From Chishuiella changwenlii (GTDB lineage Bacteria; Bacteroidota; Bacteroidia; Flavobacteriales; Weeksellaceae), in NCBI RefSeq assembly GCF_900142565.1, contig NZ_FRBH01000008.1, positions 169,442 through 233,441 on the forward strand: 64,000 bases of DNA, in the 5' to 3' direction. Both the position numbers and the translations under genes were made by a program. Shown in pieces: positions 1 to 8,690 of this stretch; the first letter of the stretch is position 1, and every line of letters starts with the position of its first letter. Under the pieces are notes generated by a model, which searched no databases, was not told where the DNA came from, and saw only the letters and a list, made by a program, of their open reading frames with translations.

Positions 1-503
1 CAAAACTACATTCTTTAAAGGATCGTATTTTTATAGTTGGCTCTTTCGGGAAATTATTTCACATAACGGGTTGGAAAATAGGTTATATTTTAGCTGAAGA
101 AAGTTTTATGAATGAGTTTAGAAAATGTCATCAATTTAATACATTTTCCACGCATACTCCTTCTCAATACGCACTTGCAGATTATTTAGAAAATGAGAGT
201 AATTATTTAAATCTAAGTAAATTCTTTCAAGATAAAAGAGACTTATTTATTAATGGCTTATCTCAGACTAAGTTTGATGTTTTACCATCTGAAGGAACAT
301 ATTTCGTAAATGCAAATTATTCTAAAATTAGTGATTTACCAGATAATGAATTTGCAGAGTTTTTAACAAAAGAATATAAAGTAGCAACTATTCCACTTTC
401 AGCATTTTATAATCAGAAAAAAGATTATAAAATTGTTCGATTCTGTTTTGCTAAAAAAGATAAAACTTTATTAGATGCAATTAATAACTTAATGACGTTG
501 TAA
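1..503 (+). CDS. PLP-dependent aminotransferase, C-terminal part (methionine/kynurenine aminotransferase type), 5' truncated by window edge
   Basis: The frame is open from base 3 to the TAA at 501-503, so the gene begins outside the window. The first visible residues include SFGKLFHITGWKIGY, the PLP-lysine motif of class I/II aminotransferases; the lysine of SFGK is the expected Schiff-base residue. This motif is typical of the YbdL (methionine aminotransferase) and kynurenine aminotransferase branch, in which the GWK(I/V)GY segment follows. The rest is the small C-terminal domain, with the conserved (V)RFCFAKKD segment near the end holding the substrate-carboxylate arginine. The expected role is transamination of methionine or aromatic/branched amino acids with a 2-oxo acid in the cytoplasm. 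Exact substrate cannot be told. It is followed at once by a strong hairpin shared with the convergent dctA gene. Confidence 0.85.
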   Translation, partial: KLHSLKDRIFIVGSFGKLFHITGWKIGYILAEESFMNEFRKCHQFNTFSTHTPSQYALADYLENESNYLNLSKFFQDKRDLFINGLSQTKFDVLPSEGTYFVNANYSKISDLPDNEFAEFLTKEYKVATIPLSAFYNQKKDYKIVRFCFAKKDKTLLDAINNLMTL

Positions 504-504
504 T

Positions 505-546
505 AAAAAGAGAACCTCCGAAAGTTATTTCGGAGGTTCTCTTTTT
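505..546. terminator. Bidirectional rho-independent terminator
   Basis: A long perfect hairpin (stem AGAACCTCCGAAA with its complement, loop GTTAT) is flanked by an A-run on the left and a T-run on the right. It sits between the convergent aminotransferase and dctA genes and can end both transcripts. Confidence 0.9.
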
Positions 547-561
547 ATAGTTTCCTAACAA

Positions 562-1848
562 TTAGTTATTGTTTAATACTTTCTTCATTTGTTCTTTATC
601 TAATTGTCCTTCCCAATTAGATACAACAACTGTCGCAACACCATTCCCTATAACATTAGTAAGCGCTCTACATTCTGACATAAATTTATCTATCCCAAGA
701 ATTAATGTCATTCCAGCAATTGGAATATCAGGAACAACTGCTAACGTTGCAGCTAATGTTATAAAACCTGCACCAGTAACTCCTGCTGCTCCTTTAGAAC
801 TTAATATTGCTACACCTAAAAGGATAACCATTTGTTCTACAGACAAATCTATATTACAAGCTTGTGCAATAAACAAAGCTGCTAATGTCATATAAATATT
901 TGTCCCGTCGAGATTAAAAGAATAACCAGTTGGTATAACTAATCCTACAACACTTTTTTCACATCCCATAGCGGTTAACTTTTGCATCATTCCTGGTAAA
1001 GCAGGCTCAGAAGAACTTGTTCCTAAAACTAAAAAGACTTCTTCTTTTATATAATATATAAATTTAAAGATGTTAAAGCCATTCATTTTTGCAACAAAAC
1101 CTAAAATTACAGTTACAAATAAGAAAGATGTAAAATAGAATGTTAACACTAATCCGAAAAGATTTTTCAAGGAGTCTATTCCAAATTTACCTATTGTAAA
1201 GGCTATTGCTCCAAAGGCTCCAATTGGTGCTAACTTCATTAATAACTCAACAACTTTAAATACAGGAATCATACAAGTATTTAATAAATCAATTACTGGT
1301 TTGCTACGATCAGCAGTAAGAGCTAATCCAATTCCAAACATAATTGCAACAAATAATACTTGTAAAATAATATCGCCAGTAAGTGGCTGAAATAAAGAGT
1401 CTGGAATAATATTAAATACAAAGCTTTTCAAATCGCTTTCTTCTGCAGCTTTTACATATTTTGTAATTTGACTTGCATCTAATTTTTCTGGATTAATATT
1501 TAATCCTTTCCCTGGTTGAATATAATGACTAACAACTAATCCTACTATCAACGCTAGAGTTGAAAAAAATATAAAATAGGCAAATGCTTTTCCCGCAACT
1601 CGACCTACTTTTTTTAGGTCATTCATTCCTGCAATTCCTGTAGAAACAGTTAGAAAAATTACAGGTGCAATTATCATTTTTACTAATTTTATGAAACCAT
1701 CTCCCAATGGTTGCATTTTTTCTCCAGTTGATGGATAATAATATCCTAATGCAACACCTAAAATAATTGCGAATATTACTTGCACATATAGCAGTTGATA
1801 AAACTTTTTTGGTTTTCTTTCTTGTACTTGATCTAAATCAATATTCAT
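562..1848 (-). CDS. dctA: Dicarboxylate/amino acid:cation symporter, DctA type
   Basis: The 428-residue protein has the length and membrane pattern of the DAACS (glutamate/C4-dicarboxylate) transporter family, with about eight transmembrane helices and two re-entrant hairpins. The serine-rich hairpin motif [10 protein letters not shown] and the downstream [18 protein letters not shown] segment are the sodium and substrate binding signatures; the latter matches DctA proteins closely. It should import succinate, fumarate, malate or aspartate with cations across the inner membrane. DctA is the best match, but glutamate/aspartate specificity is not excluded. It is a single-gene unit, convergent with the upstream aminotransferase. 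Start is ATG with the positively charged segment QERKPKKF before the first helix. No clear TANNTTTG promoter element is visible upstream. Confidence 0.9.
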   Translation of the reverse strand: MNIDLDQVQERKPKKFYQLLYVQVIFAIILGVALGYYYPSTGEKMQPLGDGFIKLVKMIIAPVIFLTVSTGIAGMNDLKKVGRVAGKAFAYFIFFSTLALIVGLVVSHYIQPGKGLNINPEKLDASQITKYVKAAEESDLKSFVFNIIPDSLFQPLTGDIILQVLFVAIMFGIGLALTADRSKPVIDLLNTCMIPVFKVVELLMKLAPIGAFGAIAFTIGKFGIDSLKNLFGLVLTFYFTSFLFVTVILGFVAKMNGFNIFKFIYYIKEEVFLVLGTSSSEPALPGMMQKLTAMGCEKSVVGLVIPTGYSFNLDGTNIYMTLAALFIAQACNIDLSVEQMVILLGVAILSSKGAAGVTGAGFITLAATLAVVPDIPIAGMTLILGIDKFMSECRALTNVIGNGVATVVVSNWEGQLDKEQMKKVLNNN

Positions 1849-1925
1849 AAGGTAGTAGTTTTTAAAATTTTCTAAATATAGAAATCCTTTTTATATAATA
1901 ATTAATTGTAACTAATTATTTGGGA

Positions 1926-1962
1926 AAAAAAATGCTTAATTAAAAATTAATTAAGCATTTTC
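1926..1962 (-). terminator. Rho-independent terminator of the siderophore receptor gene
   Basis: The hairpin AATGCTTAATTA / TAATTAAGCATT with an AAAA-type loop is followed on the minus strand by a run of eight T. It lies 20 bases past the stop codon of the receptor gene. Confidence 0.85.
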
Positions 1963-1983
1963 ATATATCACACTTTTATTAGA

Positions 1984-4482
1984 TTAAAAACTATAACCTA
2001 CTGAAATCATATAATTTCTTGGTGTTCCTGGAAATAATCTAGCATAACTAAATCCTCCAACCCAATATGTTTTATCAAAAACATTATTAACATTTAACGC
2101 TAATCTAAAGTGATTCTGCTGATAAAATATAGCTGCATTACTTACAACGTAACCTGGCAACTCTAAAATAGTTTCATTTGTTAAACGTTTTGTAGCATAA
2201 TTCATTCCACCAGCAATTCCAATTCCATCTAAGAAAGAACCTGTTTTAAAGTTATATCTCACCCAAACATTCCCTTGACTTTTTGGAGCATTAGCCATTG
2301 TTTGCCCTATTTCTTCTGCATTATCACTTTCTGTAATTTTAGCATCATTATATGAGAAAGCCGCTACTACGCTTAAGTTATGTAAAATCTGACCACTAAT
2401 ATCTAGCTCAACACCTTTTGCCTGCTGTTGCCCAACCTGTCTTAATAAATCAGGATTTGAAGGGTCTAAGGCATTTATAAGAATGTTATTTTGTTCTATA
2501 TAATAAGCCGATGTCGTAAGAGAAAGTCTTTTATGGAAAAATTCAAATTTTGCCCCGGCTTCAACCATTTTACTTTTTAAAGGATCAAAAGGACCTCCAA
2601 ATGTTGCCGGATCACCGATTGTTCCAGCACTTTGAGGTTGATAACCTTGGTTATAAGTTGCGTATAAACTTGTATTTTTACTTGGTTCAAAAACTAATCC
2701 TACTCTTGGTGTTAAAGCTTTCTGTTGAATATTTCTCTGTTTATTTGTTGTATAACCTTGCACATCTGTATAATACTCTTGTCTTAACCCTAACAATGCT
2801 TTCCACTTTCTCCAAGAAATTTGCTGTTGAATATAAATACCATTTAAAAAGTATTTGGAAGGAGTTTCTTCTTTACTTACATTAATATAATTAGATATTT
2901 CTGATATTGAATAATCAGGGTTTTCTAAATTAAAATAAGGAACATTCGGTACAGGCATTCCATCTTTTATCATATATAATTCTGGATGTTTTGGATCGTA
3001 TTTACTAATAACTTTTGTTCCATCAGCAGATAAAAACCCAGAAGCATTGTATGTAGAATTTCCTTTCGGGAAAATTTCTTGGATATGATCGTACCCTACT
3101 AATGTTTTATGTTTTACCTCACCAGTATTATAATCAAAAGTGAAATAACCAGAGAAATTATCAATATAATTCTTTCTCAGTCTTCTTATTGTATTCATTC
3201 CCATTAATGTCGGAATTGTATTTCCTTCAACATCTGTAGCAAATGAATTAGAAGTTCTGTGTTCTAATAAATCTTCATCATACATTGATCTCAAGTACGA
3301 TGCATTGAATGAAATATTATCATTAAACTTATGCTGTAAAGATAGAGTTGTAAAAATATTTGCCTCTTTTTGATAATCATTTTCTTTACCTATGGCAAAT
3401 GAAATAGGAACAGAATATAAATCAGTTCCCTGTGTTGCTCCAAAAATTGGTTGTCCACGATCTAATCTTCCATCTGTATTTTGATAAACAAAATCGAAAT
3501 TTACACTTGTTTTCTTATTTGGTATAAATGAGAAAGACGGCGCTATTACCAATGCTTTCTGATCCTGTAGAATACGAAAAGAACCTGCATTTTGATATGC
3601 TAAATTTAATCTATAAAGCAAGGTTTTATCTTCATTCATTGCTCCTGTAAAATCTCCTGTTAATCTATACGTATTAAAACTTCCTGTAGAAAAATTAACT
3701 GAGTTTCTTGTTTCTTTTAATGGTTTTTTAGTAATTGTATTTATTGTACCACCCGGATCTGTATTTGCAAATAATGCTGAAGCAGGTCCTTTTATCACCT
3801 CAATTCTCTCAACATAAGGTGTTAAGTTTTGTGCCCAACCTCTTGTGGAAATTCTTTGACCATTTACTAAAGTATTAGAAGCTCTAAAACCACGTAAAAC
3901 AAAATCATTATTATTGTAAGAAGCTTGATTTACACCACTAATATTTTTTACAGCATCACTCGTTTTAAATGCTCCCTGATCATTAAGTGTTTCCTTTGTT
4001 ACATAATTAATAGATTGTGGAATATCCATTAAATCCGTATTTGTCTTTGTACCACTAAATGTTGAAGAATTTTTATACCCTTTCTCTGTTCTTCCTGTAA
4101 TTTCTACAGTTTGTAGATTTTCTACATCATTTTGTATAGCACTTACCTCATCTTTCTCTGTCTGAATGATAAAAGTATTTCCTCTTGAAGTAATTTTCTT
4201 AATAGAATTATCATCTAAAATAATATTTAATAGTTCTGTTAATGTGTAATCAACTGGATCTATTTCTACTGTTTTATTTAAATTTACCACTGAACTATCT
4301 ACAAACACAAGTTTTGTATTTGTTTCTTTCTCATACAGTTTTATTATTTCCCTAACCGAAATTTTCTGATTGTCTATTTTAACAACTTTTGTAGAGTAAT
4401 CTAAAGTCTGTGCTTTTACAACAACAGTTGATACCAAGAGACAACATAGCGAAAAACCTATTAAACCGCTTCTCTTTTTCAT
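1984..4482 (-). CDS. TonB-dependent siderophore receptor with N-terminal STN domain
   Basis: The 832-residue protein starts with a signal peptide (MKKRSGLIGFSLCCLLVSTVVVKAQ), followed at residues ~30-110 by an STN (secretin/TonB short N-terminal) domain, then a plug domain at ~130-270 with MDIPQSINYVTKETL, and a 22-strand barrel ending in YMISVGYSF with the terminal aromatic expected for BAM insertion. The plug motif and the PGTPRNYMISV ending are characteristic of FhuA/FhuE/FecA-type ferric siderophore receptors. It acts in the outer membrane and imports ferri-siderophore using TonB-ExbBD energy. An STN domain often signals to a FecR/ECF sigma pair, but no such pair is adjacent, so signalling is uncertain. 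Iron control is likely from the family; an inverted repeat lies in the leader (see separate entry). Confidence 0.9.
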   Translation of the reverse strand: MKKRSGLIGFSLCCLLVSTVVVKAQTLDYSTKVVKIDNQKISVREIIKLYEKETNTKLVFVDSSVVNLNKTVEIDPVDYTLTELLNIILDDNSIKKITSRGNTFIIQTEKDEVSAIQNDVENLQTVEITGRTEKGYKNSSTFSGTKTNTDLMDIPQSINYVTKETLNDQGAFKTSDAVKNISGVNQASYNNNDFVLRGFRASNTLVNGQRISTRGWAQNLTPYVERIEVIKGPASALFANTDPGGTINTITKKPLKETRNSVNFSTGSFNTYRLTGDFTGAMNEDKTLLYRLNLAYQNAGSFRILQDQKALVIAPSFSFIPNKKTSVNFDFVYQNTDGRLDRGQPIFGATQGTDLYSVPISFAIGKENDYQKEANIFTTLSLQHKFNDNISFNASYLRSMYDEDLLEHRTSNSFATDVEGNTIPTLMGMNTIRRLRKNYIDNFSGYFTFDYNTGEVKHKTLVGYDHIQEIFPKGNSTYNASGFLSADGTKVISKYDPKHPELYMIKDGMPVPNVPYFNLENPDYSISEISNYINVSKEETPSKYFLNGIYIQQQISWRKWKALLGLRQEYYTDVQGYTTNKQRNIQQKALTPRVGLVFEPSKNTSLYATYNQGYQPQSAGTIGDPATFGGPFDPLKSKMVEAGAKFEFFHKRLSLTTSAYYIEQNNILINALDPSNPDLLRQVGQQQAKGVELDISGQILHNLSVVAAFSYNDAKITESDNAEEIGQTMANAPKSQGNVWVRYNFKTGSFLDGIGIAGGMNYATKRLTNETILELPGYVVSNAAIFYQQNHFRLALNVNNVFDKTYWVGGFSYARLFPGTPRNYMISVGYSF

Positions 4483-4518
4483 AATTTTATATCTAATTTC
4501 TAAACCTTTCTTTCCTTT

Positions 4519-4546
4519 CGTTTTTTAATAAAAACGAACAAATGTA
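4519..4546 (-). promoter_or_regulatory. Promoter -7 element with inverted repeat upstream of the siderophore receptor
   Basis: On the minus strand TACATTTG (4539-4546) fits the Bacteroidota -7 consensus TANNTTTG, about 57 bases before the start codon; a good -33 TTG is not seen at the right distance. Immediately downstream is a 7-bp inverted repeat CGTTTTT/AAAAACG (4519-4525 and 4530-4536) that could be an operator or a leader hairpin. Function is inferred only. Confidence 0.4.
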
Positions 4547-4626
4547 TTTATTTAGATTAAATAAATATAACGTTGCAATAGTTTTATCACTAAATACTTT
4601 CAAAAGTCATTTTTTTGCATAAAAAA

Positions 4627-4649
4627 ATGCTGAGTTATTCACTCAGCAT
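4627..4649 (-). terminator. Rho-independent terminator of ychF
   Basis: A 9-bp perfect stem (ATGCTGAGT/ACTCAGCAT) with a 5-nt loop is followed on the minus strand by a T-run (TTTTTT), 26 bases past the ychF stop codon. Confidence 0.85.
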
Positions 4650-4674
4650 TTAAAAAGTATCTTTAAAATATATT

Positions 4675-5766
4675 TTAAACATTAAATAAGAAGTGCATAA
4701 TATCACCATCTTGTACAACGTAAGCTTTACCTTCTACGTTTAATTTACCTGCCTCACGACATTTAGATTCTGAACCATAAGTTACATAATCATCAAATTT
4801 GATAACCTCAGCACGAATAAATCCTTTTTCAAAATCTGTATGGATAACACCTGCCGCTTGTGGAGCAGTAGACGCTTTCTTAATTGTCCAAGCACGAACT
4901 TCTTTTACTCCAGCAGTAAAATATGTTTCTAAATCTAATAATGTATATGCTGAACGAATTAAACGATTTACACCTGGTTCTTCTAAACCTAACTCTTCTA
5001 AAAAGATTTGACGCTCGTCATAAGTTTCTAACTCGTTAATATCAGCTTCAATTTGTGCAGCTAAAACTAAAACTTCAGCTTGCTCATTTTTAACAGCTTC
5101 TTTTACTTGCGCAACAAATTCATTCCCATCTTTTGCAGCTGACTCATCTACATTACATAAATATAAAACTGGTTTAGCTGTAATTAGTTGTAAAGAATCA
5201 ACAATTTCTTGTTCTTTTTCATCTAACTCCATTTCGCGAACATTTTTCATTTCTTCTAAATGAGCAGTTACAGCCGTTAAAACTTCAACAACTTTTTGTT
5301 CGTCTTTATTACCAGCTTTAGCAGCTTTTTTAGATTTATCTATACGTTTTACAACTGTATCTAAATCTTTTAATTGTAATTCAAGATCTATCGTTTCTTT
5401 ATCACGAATAGGATTTACAGTTCCATCTACGTGTGTAATATTTTCATTTTCGAAACAACGTAAAACATGAATAATTGCATTACACTCACGAATGTTTCCT
5501 AAAAATTGATTCCCTAAACCTTCACCTTTACTCGCTCCTTTAACTAAACCTGCGATATCTACAATCTCTACAACTGCAGGTACAACTCGTTCTGGATTTA
5601 CAATTTCTTCTAATTTATTTAATCGAGCATCAGGAACAGAAACAGTTCCTACGTTCGGTTCTATTGTACAGAAAGGATAGTTTGCCGATTGTGCTTTTGC
5701 ATTCGATAAACAGTTAAATAAAGTAGATTTACCAACATTAGGTAATCCAACAATTCCACATTTCAT
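4675..5766 (-). CDS. ychF: Redox-regulated ATPase YchF (OBG-family P-loop protein)
   Basis: At 363 residues this is full length for the universally conserved YchF. The P-loop GLPNVGKST is at residues ~6-14, the switch II region VEIVDIAGLVKGASKGEGLGNQFL follows, and LYLCNVDES is the G4-equivalent (NxxE rather than NKxD), the change that makes YchF prefer ATP. The C-terminal TGS-like domain carries WTIKKASTAPQAAGVIHTDFEKGFIRAEV. It is a cytoplasmic ribosome-associated ATPase implicated in translation quality and oxidative stress. It is a single-gene unit with its own terminator. A TATCTTTG -7-like element lies at 5827-5834. Confidence 0.97.
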   Translation of the reverse strand: MKCGIVGLPNVGKSTLFNCLSNAKAQSANYPFCTIEPNVGTVSVPDARLNKLEEIVNPERVVPAVVEIVDIAGLVKGASKGEGLGNQFLGNIRECNAIIHVLRCFENENITHVDGTVNPIRDKETIDLELQLKDLDTVVKRIDKSKKAAKAGNKDEQKVVEVLTAVTAHLEEMKNVREMELDEKEQEIVDSLQLITAKPVLYLCNVDESAAKDGNEFVAQVKEAVKNEQAEVLVLAAQIEADINELETYDERQIFLEELGLEEPGVNRLIRSAYTLLDLETYFTAGVKEVRAWTIKKASTAPQAAGVIHTDFEKGFIRAEVIKFDDYVTYGSESKCREAGKLNVEGKAYVVQDGDIMHFLFNV

Positions 5767-5826
5767 ATATGTTGTATCTTATTTTTTAATATTGAAAAAT
5801 TAGAACAATGTTCTAAAAATTTTGTG

Positions 5827-5834
5827 CAAAGATA
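5827..5834 (-). promoter_or_regulatory. Candidate -7 element of the ychF promoter
   Basis: TATCTTTG on the minus strand matches TANNTTTG exactly, about 60 bases before the ychF start. The nearest upstream TTTG is only 12 nt away, shorter than the usual spacer, so the -33 part is uncertain. Confidence 0.4.
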
Positions 5835-5850
5835 ATGAATTCCTTTCAAA

Positions 5851-6252
5851 CTATTTATGCACTAAAATTCTAGTTAATTTTATATTCAAAATATTACCAG
5901 AAAAAGATTCCATTTCTCCCAAAAAACAATCACATGACTGATGATAAACTAAGTCATAATAATTTGCTTGCTTATCTAAATTGATCTTTTTAAACTTTAA
6001 TTGAGGAAATTGAAATTCAATAGAGTCAGTTTTATCATTATCATAACCATCATTAAAATTAAACTCTATTAATAATTTTGATCGTTTTTTAGCAATATCT
6101 ATTAAAGGTTCATCATTTGGAGCTAATATAATTGTTGGATTTGATTTATAACTTATAAATTCTTGTTTCCAACTTCCTTTTATCGTCCTAATATCATTAG
6201 AAGCACAACTAGAAAAAAATATAGCTATCAAAAAATAAGAAAAGTATTTCAT
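5851..6252 (-). CDS. Small lipoprotein of unknown function
   Basis: The 133-residue protein begins with a type II signal sequence; the lipobox is FFSSCAS with Cys16 as the lipidated residue. The mature part has a GSWKQEF segment near its start, as in many lipocalin-like small lipoproteins, but no family could be recognised with confidence. It is predicted to sit in the cell envelope. It is divergent from the neighbouring thioredoxin-like gene and shows no operon partner. Codon use resembles its neighbours. Confidence 0.65.
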   Translation of the reverse strand: MKYFSYFLIAIFFSSCASNDIRTIKGSWKQEFISYKSNPTIILAPNDEPLIDIAKKRSKLLIEFNFNDGYDNDKTDSIEFQFPQLKFKKINLDKQANYYDLVYHQSCDCFLGEMESFSGNILNIKLTRILVHK

Positions 6253-6322
6253 AAATTGTTAATTAGTTATTGAATTTACTATTTATTTTTTAAATTTACT
6301 TGAATACATTTTCTAAAGATTT

Positions 6323-6832
6323 ATGAAAAAATTATTGATATTTGGATTACTGATAGCATTTTCAGGATTCTTAAATGCACAAACTGCAACTGAAATTTTA
6401 ACAAAAGCGCAGAAAGAAGCAAAAGCAGAAAATAAAAACGTTTTCCTAATTTTCCATGCTTCTTGGTGTGGGTGGTGTAAAAAAATGGAAAAAAATATGG
6501 ATGACCCTAGTGTAAAAACGTTTTTTGATTCAAATTACGTAAAAACGTTTATTACTGTCCAAGAAAGAGCTGCTAAGAAAAATTTAGAAACTCCAGGCGG
6601 CGATGCTGTCAATGAAAAATTAGGAGGAAAAGATCAAGGTTTACCATTTTGGGTAATTTTAGATGCTAATGGAAAAGTTTTAGAAGATTCACGAGTTAAT
6701 GGGCAAAATATTGGAGGGCCTGCATCTGAAGAAGAAGTGAATAATTTAATAGCTAAGTTAAAAACAACTTCTAAAAATGATAAAATTAACGAAGAAAAAA
6801 TAAAAGAAGTTTTTATTCTTAAAAAGGATTAA
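6323..6832 (+). CDS. Secreted thioredoxin-fold protein with CGWC active site
   Basis: The 169-residue protein has a signal peptide (MKKLLIFGLLIAFSGFLNAQ), then a thioredoxin fold with ASWCGWCKKM at residues ~47-56 as the CxxC redox centre and GLPFWVIL at ~113-120 supplying the cis-proline. The segment between (residues ~65-100) is the insertion typical of DsbD-gamma/thioredoxin_7-like periplasmic proteins. It likely reduces or isomerises disulfides in the periplasm; the redox partner is not adjacent. The CGWC tetrad is that of the thioredoxin_7/DUF255-like group, not the CGPC of cytosolic TrxA. It is a single-gene unit. Confidence 0.85.
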   Translation: MKKLLIFGLLIAFSGFLNAQTATEILTKAQKEAKAENKNVFLIFHASWCGWCKKMEKNMDDPSVKTFFDSNYVKTFITVQERAAKKNLETPGGDAVNEKLGGKDQGLPFWVILDANGKVLEDSRVNGQNIGGPASEEEVNNLIAKLKTTSKNDKINEEKIKEVFILKKD

Positions 6833-6845
6833 TTTTTAAAAAGAA

Positions 6846-6875
6846 AGAAGCTCGACCTACAACAATCGAGCTTCT
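6846..6875. terminator. Terminator hairpin between convergent genes
   Basis: A 10-bp stem AGAAGCTCGA/TCGAGCTTCT with a 10-nt loop. The T-rich tract lies on the minus-strand side, so it best serves the hemerythrin-like gene; it may also stop plus-strand transcripts of the thioredoxin-like gene. Confidence 0.7.
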
Positions 6876-6926
6876 AAAACAAAAATCATCTAAAAAATTA
6901 TATGTAAAAATTACATTATTCTAATT

Positions 6927-7424
6927 TTATAGCCAAAATCGATCGTGCCAATCCATGTTAGTTAACAAGGTATTGAAACGTTCGTTTATTTTTTTCAACT
7001 TTGTTGGAGTTGCATTTTTTTCTAGTTCAGGAAATATTTGTTTTTCTTCAAAACGAATATGTAAATCCAATTCCTCTTCAATGTAAATTAAGTTTTTCAT
7101 CGGATTTTTAACATCTATTTTAAATAACCTTTTTATTCTACGATGCTCTTTTAAAGCTCTTTTTATTAAATAATGATCTTCATCTAACAAAGCAAAAAGA
7201 TAATTTTCTTCAATCTCAAATTTTTTAAATAAAATCTCTTCACCATACCAATTTACATAATCTATCATGCGTTGTATATCAACACCTCTATCTATACCTG
7301 TTCGTATATTAGAACAGAAAAATAAAGTTTTATGATGTCTTGCACACGCTTCATTTAAATTAATCGCAACCGAAAAATTTAAGTTTTTCGGGTTTTCATT
7401 TGGTACTTTTACTGTTAATTTCAT
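6927..7424 (-). CDS. Hemerythrin-like domain protein
   Basis: The 165-residue all-helical protein shows hemerythrin-type metal ligands: RHH at residues 29-31, EENYLF at 73-78, DHYLIKRALKEHRRI at 83-97, and DLHIRFEEKQIFPELE at 120-135, where H122, E126 and the FPE motif match the fourth helix of hemerythrin/YtfE-like domains. It would carry a non-haem di-iron centre that binds O2 or NO, or repairs iron-sulfur clusters. It lacks the N-terminal ScdA domain. It follows an Rrf2 regulator after 61 bases, so the pair probably forms a unit responding to NO or iron-sulfur damage. Ligand assignment is by eye, and the usual second-helix histidine is not obvious. Confidence 0.75.
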   Translation of the reverse strand: MKLTVKVPNENPKNLNFSVAINLNEACARHHKTLFFCSNIRTGIDRGVDIQRMIDYVNWYGEEILFKKFEIEENYLFALLDEDHYLIKRALKEHRRIKRLFKIDVKNPMKNLIYIEEELDLHIRFEEKQIFPELEKNATPTKLKKINERFNTLLTNMDWHDRFWL

Positions 7425-7485
7425 CTCTCAATTATTTAACTCGGATATTAAGATATTTTTATCTTATTTAATTTTAAAACTTTTC

Positions 7486-7920
7486 TTAATGTTTAAGAAA
7501 TGCTAAACCATTTTCTAAATCATTAATTAAATTAGACATTGATGTATCTTCTAGCATATTTCTTAAATCTTGTCTTATAGAATAAATTCTATTATGCAAA
7601 GCACATGGTTTTTTAGAATCACATTCTACTAACCCTAATATACAACTGTGGTATAATCCATCACCATCTATTGCCTTTATAATGTGAACCAATTTTATGT
7701 TTTCTAAATTTGTATTATTCATGGTAAAACCTCCTGTTTTTCCTTTAACAGAAGAAATAACATCTGCTTTAACTAATTGCTGTAATATTTTTGCAGTATA
7801 GGCTTCTGGAGAATTAATTGAATTTGCAATTTGTTTTAAATTGACCCTATTACCAGAAACAGATTCTTGAGCAATAAATACACAAGCTTTTATACCATAT
7901 TCGCACGCCTTAGAAAACAT
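7486..7920 (-). CDS. Rrf2-family transcriptional regulator with three cluster-type cysteines
   Basis: The 144-residue protein is a full-length Rrf2 regulator: winged helix at residues ~1-65 (EYGIKACVFIA; the wing KGKTGGF) followed by a dimerisation helix. Cys93, Cys100 and Cys106 in HSCILGLVECDSKKPCALH form the expected [Fe-S] ligand set, here spaced C-x6-C-x5-C, as in many Bacteroidota Rrf2 proteins rather than the C-x5-C-x7-C of NsrR. It should bind DNA in a cluster-dependent way and sense NO, redox state or Fe-S status. The hemerythrin-like gene downstream supports NO or oxidative sensing. A well-formed promoter lies directly upstream. Confidence 0.88.
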   Translation of the reverse strand: MFSKACEYGIKACVFIAQESVSGNRVNLKQIANSINSPEAYTAKILQQLVKADVISSVKGKTGGFTMNNTNLENIKLVHIIKAIDGDGLYHSCILGLVECDSKKPCALHNRIYSIRQDLRNMLEDTSMSNLINDLENGLAFLKH

Positions 7921-7951
7921 TATTATCTTTTACCCATTATAAATTATGAAG

Positions 7952-7983
7952 CAAATATAAATTAAAAATTTAAATCGGACAAA
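7952..7983 (-). promoter_or_regulatory. Bacteroidota-type promoter of the rrf2 gene
   Basis: On the minus strand TTTG (7980-7983), a 20-nt spacer and TATATTTG (7952-7959) match the TTTG/TANNTTTG consensus of the primary sigma factor. The start codon is 32 bases past the -7 element. Confidence 0.7.
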
Positions 7984-8014
7984 TTTATCTTTATTATATT
8001 TTTTAAAATAAAAA

Positions 8015-8038
8015 ACCACTCAAAAAATTTTGAGTGGT
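8015..8038 (-). terminator. Rho-independent terminator of prs-rplY
   Basis: An 11-bp perfect stem (ACCACTCAAAA/TTTTGAGTGGT) with a 2-nt minimal loop is followed on the minus strand by TTTTTATTTT, 25 bases past the rplY stop. Confidence 0.85.
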
Positions 8039-8062
8039 CAATATAATTAAGATAAAAAAATC

Positions 8063-8647
8063 TTATTCTTCGTCTTCGTCTTGATCTGCATCCTTAACTG
8101 CATTACGAGAAGTACGTATAGCAACTACTACTGCGTTATCTGGATGAGCAAAAGTGTAATTATCATTTTTCAATGTTTCTACATACATTTTGTGACCAAT
8201 TCTCATTGGAGTGATATCGATTTCGATTTCGTCTGGTAAGTTAGCTGGAATAGCACGAACTTTTAATTTACGCATGTTAAAACGTAAAACCCCTCCGGCT
8301 ACTAAACCACGAGCACGTCCTACTAAACGAACAGGAACTTCCATAGTAACAACTTTATCATCGCTTAATTGGTAGAAATCTACGTGTAAGATACGATCTG
8401 TTACTGGGTGAAATTGAATATCTTGTAAGATAGCTTCAATTTTAGTTCCATCTGCTAATTCGATAGAAGCTGTATGAGCATCTGGAGTATAAACTAATCC
8501 TTTGAATGCTTTCTCATCAGCTGAAAAGTGGATAGGCTCTCCTGAACCATAAACCACACAAGGTACTTGTTCAGCATTACGTAGGTTACGTGTTGCCACT
8601 TTACCTAAGTCTTCTCTTTTTACACCTTGAATTGTAATTGACTTCAT
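8063..8647 (-). CDS. rplY: 50S ribosomal protein L25 (Ctc/TL5 long form)
   Basis: The 194-residue protein has an N-terminal L25 5S-rRNA-binding domain (residues ~1-90, including [12 protein letters not shown] and VLHVDFYQL) and a C-terminal Ctc/TL5 beta domain (~95-180, including [16 protein letters not shown]). It binds 5S rRNA in the central protuberance of the large subunit. It ends in an acidic tail DADQDEDEE. It follows prs after 43 bases on the same strand, the usual prs-rplY (ctc) operon of many bacteria, and a terminator follows. Confidence 0.95.
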   Translation of the reverse strand: MKSITIQGVKREDLGKVATRNLRNAEQVPCVVYGSGEPIHFSADEKAFKGLVYTPDAHTASIELADGTKIEAILQDIQFHPVTDRILHVDFYQLSDDKVVTMEVPVRLVGRARGLVAGGVLRFNMRKLKVRAIPANLPDEIEIDITPMRIGHKMYVETLKNDNYTFAHPDNAVVVAIRTSRNAVKDADQDEDEE

Positions 8648-8690
8648 AATATATATTAAATAAAAATAATTTTAATTTTTAGCTAAACCA

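Noticed and set aside
569..895. 108-codon plus-strand frame inside dctA
   Set aside because: Low-complexity shadow of a membrane protein gene on the other strand.
2550..2885. 111-codon plus-strand frame inside the siderophore receptor gene
   Set aside because: It is a shadow of the receptor frame with no signal, domain or promoter.
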